DNA of 6,190 bases from Thermoplasmata archaeon (GCA_030039525.1 JASHVI010000118.1:1-6190); one strand, 5' to 3'; counted from the stretch's first letter, positions 1-5,578 are shown. The notes: generated by a model not told the origin, from the letters alone. Made by a program: numbers and translations.

Positions 1-467
1 GGGATCCCGGCGGCGGCGCACCAGAGGGGCCCGTTCGGGCCGGCGAACCTTTGGACCGGTGCCCGCCGGATCCGGCCCCACCGGAGACGGAACTCGGCCG
101 GGAAGTAGGTGCGGAGCGCCGCCCGGATGGCGGGGAGATCGGGGGCCCGCGGCGTCACGGCGAGCACGGGCCGCTCGAGCGCCCGGGAGAGCGCGGCCAG
201 ATCGACGAGGTTGAACCCCGCGAGCGCGACGCCGTCGAGGAGGACCAACCGGATCCCCTCCAGTTGCCCGGTCGCCCGGACCAGCTCGGCGACCCGCTCG
301 GTCGCGTCGAGGCCGTCGACCCGGAGCCGCCCGATCGCGACCCCCTCGACCCGCCCGGGGGCGACCGCCGCCACGGCGACGATCGGGCAGGTGCGATGCC
401 GCCGGGTGAAGGCGCCGTCGTCGACCGCCGCGAACCGGAACTCCCGCTTCGACAGGGCCCGACGCAG
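1..467 (-). CDS. DUF99 (UPF0215) family protein, partial at 3' end
   Basis: Translating the minus strand from 467 leftwards gives about 155 residues that match the archaeal DUF99 family as I know it. They contain FAAVDDGAF near the start, then GRLRVDGLDATERVAELV, then RLVLLDGVALAGFNLVDL, then PVLAVTPRAPDLPAIRAAL, and near the left edge GPLWCAAAGI. Family members are usually about 190 residues, so roughly the last 30-35 are outside the window. The biochemical role is not established. The family has been linked by fold to endonuclease V and other RNase H-like nucleases, and the paired acidic residues after FAAV would suit a metal-binding site, but that is inference. The start is a problem: the reading frame stays open upstream without any ATG, GTG or TTG. 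I place the start at CTG 467-465 because this gives the expected N-terminal length (about 15 residues before the DD pair); a second CTG lies at 455-453. The gene is divergent from the membrane protein gene at 501. Confidence 0.82.
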   Translation of the reverse strand, partial: MRRALSKREFRFAAVDDGAFTRRHRTCPIVAVAAVAPGRVEGVAIGRLRVDGLDATERVAELVRATGQLEGIRLVLLDGVALAGFNLVDLAALSRALERPVLAVTPRAPDLPAIRAALRTYFPAEFRLRWGRIRRAPVQRFAGPNGPLWCAAAGI

Positions 468-478
468 GGCTAAAGCCC
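467..478. repeat. Short inverted repeat in the divergent promoter region
   Basis: The bases GGGCT-AA-AGCCC form a 5+5 bp inverted repeat with a two-base centre. It lies in the 33-base gap between the presumed DUF99 start and the GTG at 501, and encloses the only AT-rich patch in that gap. It could be an operator overlapping the TATA element or a chance repeat; ten matched bases in GC-rich DNA is weak evidence. Confidence 0.35.
471..476 (+). promoter_or_regulatory. Possible TATA element for the zinc-ribbon membrane protein gene
   Basis: TAAAGC is the only A/T-rich patch upstream of the GTG start at 501 and lies 25-30 bases before it, the usual archaeal distance from TATA box to transcription start. 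If used, the transcript would begin at or next to the start codon and be leaderless. GGGGTG at 485-490 could act as a ribosome binding site 10 bases upstream of the GTG, but only if transcription started further left. It is a poor TATA match. Confidence 0.4.
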
Positions 479-500
479 GACGCCGGGGTGCGGCGGCCCC

Positions 501-1463
501 GTGGCGGGGCTTCGTCCGGACGTGGGGCGGTGCCCGAGCTGCGGGAGCTACGTCGCCCGGCCCGCGGGCGCCTTCGCCGGCGCGGCCTCGGTCCAGCCGT
601 GCCCGAACTGCTCGCATCCGGTGGTCATCGTCCCCCCGAGGGACCCGCCTCCGCTGTACACCTGGGAGGTCTATCCGAACCTTTACCCCTCGGCCCCGAT
701 GCCGAAGGGGAACCCGTACCGCTGGCCGCCGGGGATCCTCGCCCTCCTCGCCTGCGCCGCCGTGCTCCTCCTGGGAGCCTCCGCGACCCTCGGCATCGTC
801 TCCGGCGCGACGGCGGAGGCCGGGCCCTCCGGGATCGCCGGGACCGTCCGGGAGGTCGAGCCGTCGGGGATCGCGGCCCCCGCCCTCGCCGGCGCGGAGG
901 TCCGGCTCACCGCGGACGCCGGCGCGGTCAGTCTCGCCGTGACGAACCTCTCCGGGGCCTTCTCCTTCGCCGGCGTGCCGATGGGGGGGCTGACCCTCAA
1001 CGCGACCTACCCGGGGTTCCGGGCCGCCTTCGTCTACCTCTTCGACTCGCCGTTCTACGCCTCGCCGGACCTCGACCACCTCGTGGTCCTCCTCTCCCCC
1101 GCGCTGAACGTCTCGGCCCCGGCGACCTCGACCGTCGAGACCCTCTTCCCGAACATGGAGTCGTTCATCACGAGCGTCGGCTCCTCGTCGGTCCTCCTCG
1201 CGATCGGCGGGATCGTCGCGGTCGCCGGGACCCGCGCGATCCGGTCCGGCCGGGTCGGTCCCGCGGCCACCGCGGCGGCCGCGGGGGCGGCCGTCGCGCC
1301 GGCCTCGCTCTACCTGCTCGGCGTGACCGGGCCGTTCCCGATCCTGCTCCTCCCCGCGATCACGGCCTCGGTCTTCGGGGCCCTCGCCGCGACGCTCGCG
1401 GCGACGATGCGCTACCTCGTGGGCCCCTTCGAGGGCGACGGGCCCGAGCTCGGACCGGACTAG
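501..1463 (+). CDS. Zinc-ribbon membrane protein with a carboxypeptidase-regulatory-like domain
   Basis: This 320-residue protein is not one I can name. Residues 11-37 hold CPSC and CPNC pairs (C11, C14, C34, C37), a typical four-cysteine zinc ribbon. A proline-rich linker with WEVYPNLYPSAP follows, then a hydrophobic segment at about 78-101. Residues 110-200 resemble a carboxypeptidase-regulatory-like (CarboxypepD_reg) beta-sandwich: GIAGTVRE opens it, AGAEVRLTADAGAVSLAVTN and GAFSFAGVPMGGLTLNATYPGF follow. Three more hydrophobic segments lie at about 229-247, 253-275 and 279-303, and the tail is acidic. The layout suggests a cytoplasmic zinc ribbon, an external beta domain of about 125 residues between segments 1 and 2, and a membrane anchor. 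Such proteins are common in Thermoplasmatota surface or secretion-related gene sets, but no substrate or partner can be read from the sequence. I chose the GTG at 501 because it lies just before the first cysteine pair and has a TATA-like element 25-30 bases upstream. The stop codon is shared, in antisense, with the DUF2203 gene. Confidence 0.85.
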   Translation: MAGLRPDVGRCPSCGSYVARPAGAFAGAASVQPCPNCSHPVVIVPPRDPPPLYTWEVYPNLYPSAPMPKGNPYRWPPGILALLACAAVLLLGASATLGIVSGATAEAGPSGIAGTVREVEPSGIAAPALAGAEVRLTADAGAVSLAVTNLSGAFSFAGVPMGGLTLNATYPGFRAAFVYLFDSPFYASPDLDHLVVLLSPALNVSAPATSTVETLFPNMESFITSVGSSSVLLAIGGIVAVAGTRAIRSGRVGPAATAAAAGAAVAPASLYLLGVTGPFPILLLPAITASVFGALAATLAATMRYLVGPFEGDGPELGPD

Positions 1464-1948
1464 GGCAGTTGCCCCGGCTCCGGGCCCTCCGGGGAGGGGG
1501 GCGGGATCGGGCGCCGCGATCGGAACCCGCCGCTCAGGGAGTGGTAGTGGGCGACGGACTCCTCCCCCCGCTGCCAGCAGAGGTAGACCGGCTCGCCGTC
1601 GCGCACGCTCCGGAAGTCGACGAGGCCGGTGTCGAGGTCCTTCACCTCGATCCCGTCGCGCTCGAGGCGCTCGAGGGTCTCCTCGAGGCTCTTCGAGAGC
1701 TCCCGCTCCTCGCCGTCCAGACGCTCCCTCAGCGGGCGGTCCGGGTGGTCGGGGGCCTCGAACTCCCGGCCCCAGAACTCGGCCAGGCGGTGGCGCTCGC
1801 TGTGGATCTTCCGCAGCCGCACCACCACGGCCCGCAGGTTCGGAAGGGTCTCCCGAAGCTCGGGCAAGCGCGCGTTCGCCTCGTCGAGGGTCCAGGGTCT
1901 GGGGCCGTGGCCGGGCAGTGCCGGTCCGACCCGGTCGGACGTCAGCAT
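1460..1948 (-). CDS. DUF2203 family protein
   Basis: This 162-residue protein matches the DUF2203 pattern. WTLDEANARLPELRETLPNL (residues 19-38) is the family's N-terminal signature. A long charged helix, probably coiled coil, runs to about residue 98. The conserved C-terminal block then follows: GIEVKDLDTGLVDF (99-112), RDGEPVYLCWQRGEE (116-130) and AHYHSLSGGFRSRRPI (133-148). The last 14 residues are a proline/glycine-rich tail. The function is unknown; the family occurs in archaea and bacteria and is presumed soluble and cytoplasmic. ATG 1948 is the first start in the frame. It has no Shine-Dalgarno sequence but has TAAATA 26-31 bases upstream, so the mRNA is probably leaderless. The gene starts 28 bases after the threonine ammonia-lyase stop on the same strand, so readthrough from that gene could also express it. 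It is convergent with the membrane protein gene and ends in the same CTAG. Confidence 0.88.
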   Translation of the reverse strand: MLTSDRVGPALPGHGPRPWTLDEANARLPELRETLPNLRAVVVRLRKIHSERHRLAEFWGREFEAPDHPDRPLRERLDGEERELSKSLEETLERLERDGIEVKDLDTGLVDFRSVRDGEPVYLCWQRGEESVAHYHSLSGGFRSRRPIPPPSPEGPEPGQLP

Positions 1949-1963
1949 GGGATGGATACGAGC

Positions 1964-1973
1964 GGGCGCGCCC
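1964..1973. repeat. 10-bp perfect palindrome next to the DUF2203 TATA box
   Basis: GGGCGCGCCC reads the same on both strands and directly abuts the TAAATA box on its downstream side, between TATA box and start codon. A protein bound there would block initiation, so it could be an operator. In DNA of this composition a 10-bp GC palindrome can also occur by chance. Confidence 0.3.
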
Positions 1974-1979
1974 TATTTA
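1974..1979 (-). promoter_or_regulatory. TATA box of the DUF2203 gene, overlapping the ilvA stop codon
   Basis: Read on the minus strand the bases are TAAATA, a rare A/T-only hexamer in this window, 26-31 bases before the ATG at 1948. That is the archaeal TATA-to-start distance, so transcription should begin at or near the start codon. Its first three bases (1979-1977) are the TAA stop codon of the upstream threonine ammonia-lyase gene. Confidence 0.65.
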
Positions 1980-3263
1980 CGCGCGTAGCGGGGGGTCTCC
2001 CTTCGGCACCCGGCCCGACATCGTCTCATCGATCGCCACCGGCCAGCCCCGCTCCCGGTACGCCCGGAGGACCTCCTCCGCGTGCTCCGGGTCCTGCACC
2101 TCGAGCTCCAGCGTGACCTCCACCTCGCCGGGGAGCCGGTCCGGCGCGTCCCGGTCGTGGACGATCTGTCGGACGTTCGCCTGCGCCTCGGCCGCGATCC
2201 GGAGGAACTCCGCGAGCCGGCCCGGGGTGTCCCCGAGAGGCGCCCGGAGTCGCAGCAGCCGCCCCTCCGCCGAGAGCCCGAGGAAGAGGACCCGGTCGAG
2301 CAGGAACGGGTCGAGGTTCCCGCCGGAGACGACGAGGACGACCGGGCCCCCCTCGGCGAGGCTCGGGTCCTCGAGCAGCGCCGCCAGCGGCGTCGCGCCG
2401 GCCCCCTCGGCGAGCACCTTCGCCTTCTCGAGGAGCAGGAAGGAGGCCCGGGCGACGGTGCGATCGTCGACGGCGACCGGCCGGACCCGGTGCTCCGTCA
2501 TCAGGCGGAACGGCAGCTCGCCGACGAAGCGCGTGGCGAGGCCGTCGGCCCAGGTCCTCGGGGGACCGCCGACGACGACGTGGCCCGCGGCCATCGCGGG
2601 GCCGAGCGTGTCGGCGCCGGCCGGCTTCACGCCGACGATCTCGACGTCGGGCCGCCGGCCGTGGATCGCCGCGGCGATCCCCGAGATGAGGCCGCCGCCG
2701 CCGACACCGACGACCACGCGGCGGACGTCGGGGACCGCCTCCAGGATCTCGAGGCCGACGGTCCCCTGGCCCGCGATGACCCACGGATCGTCGAACGGGT
2801 GGACGACCGTCGCGCCGGTCTCGCGCGCGATCCGGTCGGCCTCCTGGTGGGCCTCCTCGTAGTCGTTGCCGTGGAGCACCACGTGGGCGCCGAGCTCCCG
2901 GGTCCCCCGGACCTTCAGCGGGGAGGCGGTGCGGGCCATCACGATCGTGGCGGGGATGCCGCGGTCCCGGGCGGCCCACGCGACGCCCTGGGCGTGGTTG
3001 CCGGCGGAGGCCGCGACGACCCCGCGCTTCGCCTCGGCCTCGCTGAGGCTGAGGATCTTGTTCGTCGCGCCGCGGATCTTGAAGGAGCCCGTCCGCTGGA
3101 AGCACTCGAGCTTCAGGAAGAGCCCCTCGGAGCGGAGCGGGCCGAACTCCGGTGCGGGCACCGTCGGCGTGCGCCGGACGCGCCCCTCCAGGCGGGCGCG
3201 CGCCTCCTCGATCTCCCGGAGTCCGACGGTCGCGAGCGCCGGGGGTGCCGCCGCGGGGGCCAC
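1977..3263 (-). CDS. ilvA: Threonine ammonia-lyase (threonine dehydratase), medium form with ACT domain
   Basis: This PLP enzyme of 428 residues converts L-threonine to 2-oxobutanoate and ammonia, the entry step of isoleucine synthesis; related enzymes also use serine. The fold-type II catalytic region covers about residues 15-325. The PLP lysine is K62 in TGSFKIRGA (58-66). SAGNHAQGVA (86-95) is the substrate/cofactor loop, GVGGGGLISG (186-195) is the phosphate-binding glycine loop, and SGGN (313-316) lies near the pyridine ring. Residues 335-412 form one ACT-like domain beginning RLLRLRAPLGDTPGRLAEFL, as in the medium form of the family, which is either feedback-regulated or catabolic; the sequence does not decide. 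An ATG at 3428 would add 55 low-complexity, arginine-rich residues. I prefer GTG 3263-3261, which starts just before the first conserved helix (LREIEEARARLEGRVRRTP), has GGTGA 7 bases upstream and a TTAA-containing TATA candidate about 25 bases upstream. It is divergent from rpl3. Confidence 0.93.
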   Translation of the reverse strand: MAPAAAPPALATVGLREIEEARARLEGRVRRTPTVPAPEFGPLRSEGLFLKLECFQRTGSFKIRGATNKILSLSEAEAKRGVVAASAGNHAQGVAWAARDRGIPATIVMARTASPLKVRGTRELGAHVVLHGNDYEEAHQEADRIARETGATVVHPFDDPWVIAGQGTVGLEILEAVPDVRRVVVGVGGGGLISGIAAAIHGRRPDVEIVGVKPAGADTLGPAMAAGHVVVGGPPRTWADGLATRFVGELPFRLMTEHRVRPVAVDDRTVARASFLLLEKAKVLAEGAGATPLAALLEDPSLAEGGPVVLVVSGGNLDPFLLDRVLFLGLSAEGRLLRLRAPLGDTPGRLAEFLRIAAEAQANVRQIVHDRDAPDRLPGEVEVTLELEVQDPEHAEEVLRAYRERGWPVAIDETMSGRVPKGDPPLRA

Positions 3264-3270
3264 GCCCCGG

Positions 3271-3275
3271 TCACC
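3271..3275 (-). promoter_or_regulatory. Possible ribosome binding site for ilvA
   Basis: The minus strand reads GGTGA, complementary to the UCACC of the archaeal 16S rRNA 3' end, seven bases before the GTG at 3263. It supports this start over the ATG at 3428. It would be in the mRNA only if transcription starts upstream of about 3276, which competes with the leaderless reading suggested by the GTTAAC element. Confidence 0.4.
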
Positions 3276-3285
3276 GCCCCCGAGA

Positions 3286-3291
3286 GTTAAC
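3286..3291 (-). promoter_or_regulatory. Possible TATA element of ilvA
   Basis: GTTAAC, itself a palindrome, is the only A/T-rich patch within 100 bases upstream of the chosen ilvA start and is centred about 25 bases before it. This fits archaeal promoter spacing with transcription starting at or just before the GTG. It overlaps a second palindrome, AACGTT (3289-3294). Confidence 0.4.
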
Positions 3292-3338
3292 GTTCGCGCG
3301 CCGTCGTCGGATCCTCGTCGCCCCGGGCCCTCCGACGC

Positions 3339-3354
3339 CGAACGCGCGCGTTCG
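3339..3354. repeat. 16-bp perfect palindrome between ilvA and rpl3
   Basis: CGAACGCGCGCGTTCG is identical on both strands over 16 bases, and the flanking pair 3338/3355 breaks the symmetry. Its right arm, CGTTCGCG (3349-3356), is repeated directly at 3291-3298 next to the ilvA TATA candidate. Its distance from both promoters (about 50 bases upstream of the ilvA element, about 85 from the rpl3 TATA box) would suit an operator or activator site for either gene. The central alternating purine-pyrimidine run (3342-3351) is also the type that can adopt Z-form DNA. No regulator can be named. Confidence 0.5.
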
Positions 3355-3434
3355 CGGGGCCGATCCTCCGGCGACCGAATCTCTCTCGGCCCGGCACCGT
3401 TTTTCGGGGTGCGGAGGTCGCGTTTCACCAGCCG

Positions 3435-3441
3435 TTATATA
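3435..3441 (+). promoter_or_regulatory. TATA box of the ribosomal protein operon
   Basis: TTATATA is the best TATA match in the window and lies 49-55 bases before the rpl3 ATG. Initiation about 25 bases downstream would fall near 3463, leaving a leader of roughly 27 nt that contains the GGAGGGGG stretch. The following T-rich GTTTTCTCCCC (3448-3458) may be part of the melted initiation region. The core TATATA is self-complementary, so some antisense initiation is possible. Confidence 0.75.
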
Positions 3442-3468
3442 GGGTACGTTTTCTCCCCTCGACCCCCC

Positions 3469-3476
3469 GGAGGGGG
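3469..3476 (+). promoter_or_regulatory. Shine-Dalgarno-like stretch of rpl3
   Basis: GGAGGGGG ends 13 bases before the rpl3 ATG, longer than the usual 5-9. It is the only purine-rich match to the 16S 3' end in the presumed leader, so rpl3 is likely translated from a leadered mRNA, unlike the genes to its left. Confidence 0.5.
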
Positions 3477-3489
3477 TAGTTCCCGAGCA

Positions 3490-4488
3490 ATGGCCCGTCA
3501 CCGCCCGCGCCGAGGTTCCCTCGGCTTCTCCCCCCGATCGCGCTCCGCGCGACCGGTCCCGAGGATCCGCTCCTGGCCCCCGGGCCCGAAGGAGGCCGGT
3601 CCGGAGGGATTCGCCGGCTACAAGGTCGGCATGACCCACGCCTTCATCGTCGACTACCGGAAGCGGTCGACCACGGCCGGGCAGGAGGTCTCGGTCCCGG
3701 TCACGGTGATCGAGGTCCCGCCGCTCCGGGTCGCGGGGGCGCGGCTCTACCGGAGCTCCCCGATGGGCTCCCGCGTCGTCGCGGAGACCTGGGCCGGGTC
3801 GAGCCCGAAGGAGCTGAGGAAGCGCCTCCCGCTCGCGATGGACGCGCCCGAGGAGGGCGCCGAGGCCTTCGGGAAGACCGAGGCCGACGAGGTCCGCCTC
3901 ATCGTCCACACGCAGCCGCATCTCATCTCGGGCGTTCCCTCGAAGGTCCCGGAGATCTTCGAGGTCCGCGTCGGGGGCGAGCCGTTCGGGGCCCGCCGCG
4001 CCTACGCCGTCGCGCAGCTCGGCAAGGAGATCTCCGCCCAGGACGTGGCGAAGGAGGGGACCTTCCTCGACGCCGTCGGCGTGACGAAGGGGAAGGGCTT
4101 CCAGGGGCACATTCAGCGCTGGGGGGTCAAGCTCCAGCCGAGGAAGAACTCGAAGCACCGCCGGATGATCGGGACGCTCGGGCCGCACAACCCGAGCTTC
4201 ATCACCTACCGGATCCCGCAGGCGGGGCAGATGGGCTACCACCGCCGGACGGCCTACAACCTGAGGGTCCTCAAGCTCGTCGAGGACCCGAAGAAGGACC
4301 CGGTCACCCCGGCGGGCGGCTTCCCGCACTACGGGGAGGTCCGCTCCTCGGTGATGGTGCTCCACGGCTCCCTCCCGGGACCGACGAAGCGGCTCGTCCG
4401 CTTCCGGCTCCCGATCCGCAGCCGCCGAGGGGCCGTCGAGAAGGTCGACATCCGGTACTTCAGCACGCGCTCGAAGCAGGGGGTATGA
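3490..4488 (+). CDS. rpl3: Large ribosomal subunit protein uL3 (L3, archaeal type)
   Basis: uL3 is a primary 23S rRNA-binding protein whose long loop reaches the peptidyl transferase centre. The 332-residue length is normal for archaeal and eukaryotic L3, far longer than bacterial L3 (about 210). The N-terminus RHRPRRGSLGFSPR (3-16) and PRIRSWP (24-30) is the archaeal/eukaryotic signature, followed by GFAGYKVGMTHAFIVD (40-55), the first barrel strand. The central loop carries GVTKGKGFQGHIQRWGVKL (197-215), with W211 equivalent to the tryptophan at the tip near the active site, then PRKNSKHRRMIGTLGPHNP (217-235) and IPQAGQMGYHRRTAYNLRVL (242-261). The barrel closes with PGPTKRLVRFRLPIR (296-310). 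ATG 3490 directly precedes the conserved N-terminus; the open frame upstream lacks conserved sequence. It is the first gene of the operon and its TGA overlaps the rpl4 start as ATGA. Confidence 0.98.
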   Translation: MARHRPRRGSLGFSPRSRSARPVPRIRSWPPGPKEAGPEGFAGYKVGMTHAFIVDYRKRSTTAGQEVSVPVTVIEVPPLRVAGARLYRSSPMGSRVVAETWAGSSPKELRKRLPLAMDAPEEGAEAFGKTEADEVRLIVHTQPHLISGVPSKVPEIFEVRVGGEPFGARRAYAVAQLGKEISAQDVAKEGTFLDAVGVTKGKGFQGHIQRWGVKLQPRKNSKHRRMIGTLGPHNPSFITYRIPQAGQMGYHRRTAYNLRVLKLVEDPKKDPVTPAGGFPHYGEVRSSVMVLHGSLPGPTKRLVRFRLPIRSRRGAVEKVDIRYFSTRSKQGV

Positions 4489-5318
4489 GCGACGCGGCCC
4501 CGGCGGGGACGGAGCGACCCCCGCACGAACACGCGACGCACCACCACCGGGTCCACGTCGTCGGCCTCGACGGGAAGGCCGGCGAGCAACTGACGCTCCC
4601 GCTCGCCTTCTCCGCGGCCGTCCGACCCGACCTGATCCGCCGGGCGGTCAACGCGGCGCGGGCCCGGCGCCGCCAGCCCCACGGGACCTCCCCGACCGCG
4701 GGCCGTCGCCACTCGGTGGAGTGGTCCGGCAAGGGGCGCGGGGTCGCGCGTACGCCCCGGCTGATGGGCGGGATGCGCGGCGCCCAGGCGCCGAACACCG
4801 TCGGGGGCGGCGCGGCCCATCCCCCGCGCGTCGAGACGATCTGGGAGAAGAAGATCAACGTGAAGGAGCGCCGGCGGGCCTTCGCCTCCGCGCTCGCCGC
4901 GACGCGCGAGGTCGAGCTGGCCCGGCGCCGGGGCCACCCGGTCCCCGCCGAGCTCGTGCTCCCCGTCGTCGTCGCCGACCCGGTCGAGGAGATCGACTCG
5001 ACCGCGGCGGCCCGCAAGTTCCTCGGACGGCTCGAGCTCCTCGAGGAGGTCGCCCGCGCCGAGCGCTCCGTCCACGAGCGGGCCGGCCGGGGGAAGCGGC
5101 GGGGCCGGCGGCTGCAGCGCGCCCGGGGGATCCTCGTGGTCACCAGCGCTCCGGGGAAGGGCCTCGGATTCCGCAACCTCCCCGGGGTCGACGTCGTCCC
5201 GGTCCACCGGCTCTCGGCGGAGGACCTGGCGCCGGGCGGGGACGCCGGACGCCTCACGCTCTTCTCGAAGACCGCGGTCGAGGGGCTCCGCTCCCGGCTC
5301 GGGGAGGCGGCCCCGTGA
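4485..5318 (+). CDS. rpl4: Large ribosomal subunit protein uL4 (L4, archaeal type)
   Basis: uL4 lies on the 50S subunit and its extended loop lines the exit tunnel constriction. The 277-residue protein shows LPLAFSAAVRPDLIRRAVNA (38-57), the archaeal/eukaryotic start of the fold. The tunnel loop follows from about 61 to 115, with RRRQPHGT, SVEWSGKGRGVARTPRLMGG and RGAQAPNTVGG. Next come the C-terminal Rossmann-like parts WEKKINVKERRRAFASALAAT (120-140) and RARGILVVTSAPGKGLGFRNLPGVDVVPVHRLSAEDLAPGG (212-252). Compared with other archaeal L4 proteins, which begin directly with the first strand, about 20 extra N-terminal residues are present, including a histidine-rich HEHATHHHRVH (14-24). There is no other ATG, GTG or TTG before the conserved region, and the ATG overlaps the rpl3 stop, so I accept the extension. 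No clear Shine-Dalgarno; translation probably couples to rpl3. Confidence 0.97.
   Translation: MSDAAPAGTERPPHEHATHHHRVHVVGLDGKAGEQLTLPLAFSAAVRPDLIRRAVNAARARRRQPHGTSPTAGRRHSVEWSGKGRGVARTPRLMGGMRGAQAPNTVGGGAAHPPRVETIWEKKINVKERRRAFASALAATREVELARRRGHPVPAELVLPVVVADPVEEIDSTAAARKFLGRLELLEEVARAERSVHERAGRGKRRGRRLQRARGILVVTSAPGKGLGFRNLPGVDVVPVHRLSAEDLAPGGDAGRLTLFSKTAVEGLRSRLGEAAP
5301..5307 (+). promoter_or_regulatory. Shine-Dalgarno site for rpl23
   Basis: GGGGAGG lies inside the rpl4 coding end, with GGAGG ending seven bases before the GTG at 5315. This spacing decides the GTG as the rpl23 start rather than a position further in the open frame upstream. Confidence 0.6.
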
Positions 5319-5578
5319 CGGCGCTGAGGCACCGGATCCTCCTGCACGCGTACGTGACGGAGAAGTCGATGGACGAGATGGAGCGGCAGAACAAGCTCGA
5401 GTTCGTCGTCGACTCCCGCGCGAACCGCGCGGAGATCAAGCGCGCGGTCGAGCAGACCTACCAGTGCCGCGTCGCGAAGGTCAACGTCAAGATCGTGCGC
5501 GAGGGGAAGATCGCGACGGTCCGCTTCCGCTCCGACTTCTCGGCGGAGGACATCGGCTCCCGGGCCGGGGTGTTCTGA
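5315..5578 (+). CDS. rpl23: Large ribosomal subunit protein uL23 (L23, archaeal type)
   Basis: uL23 sits at the exit of the ribosomal tunnel, where it docks signal recognition particle and other nascent-chain factors. The 87-residue length matches archaeal L23 (about 82-90). Visible family blocks are VTEKSMDEMERQNKLEFVVD (14-33), SRANRAEIKRAVEQTYQCRVAKVNV (34-58) and the C-terminal FSAEDIGSRAGVF (75-87). The beta-hairpin between strands (about 60-66, IVREGKI) is short, as is normal for archaeal forms. The frame is open far upstream inside rpl4, but only GTG 5315 gives the family length and a good ribosome binding site. It overlaps the rpl4 stop as GTGA, and its own TGA shares a base with the rpl2 ATG. 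Confidence 0.97.
   Translation: MTALRHRILLHAYVTEKSMDEMERQNKLEFVVDSRANRAEIKRAVEQTYQCRVAKVNVKIVREGKIATVRFRSDFSAEDIGSRAGVF

Noticed and set aside
488..2116. Long plus-strand open frame of 542 codons across the membrane protein and DUF2203 genes
   Set aside because: Its translation is arginine/proline/glycine-rich without domains, and it runs through two well-supported genes in other frames. High GC content makes stop codons rare.
2082..3290. Plus-strand open frame of 402 codons opposite ilvA, and a second minus-strand frame at 2026-3105
   Set aside because: Both are low-complexity shadows of the threonine ammonia-lyase gene, which has clear PLP and ACT motifs in its own frame.
3394..3412. GCACC...GGTGC hairpin around a TTTTT run, as a terminator or regulatory RNA
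   Set aside because: The stem is only five base pairs with a nine-base loop, no T-run follows it, and it lies between divergent promoters where no transcript needs to end.
3264..3428. N-terminal extension of threonine ammonia-lyase from an ATG at 3428
   Set aside because: The 55 extra residues are arginine/glycine/proline-rich with no family similarity. They cover the palindrome and the TATA candidate, and the GTG at 3263 gives the normal family length.
3271..5347. Long minus-strand open frames opposite rpl3 and rpl4
   Set aside because: Their translations are charge-rich and repetitive with no recognisable family, and they lie exactly opposite conserved ribosomal genes.
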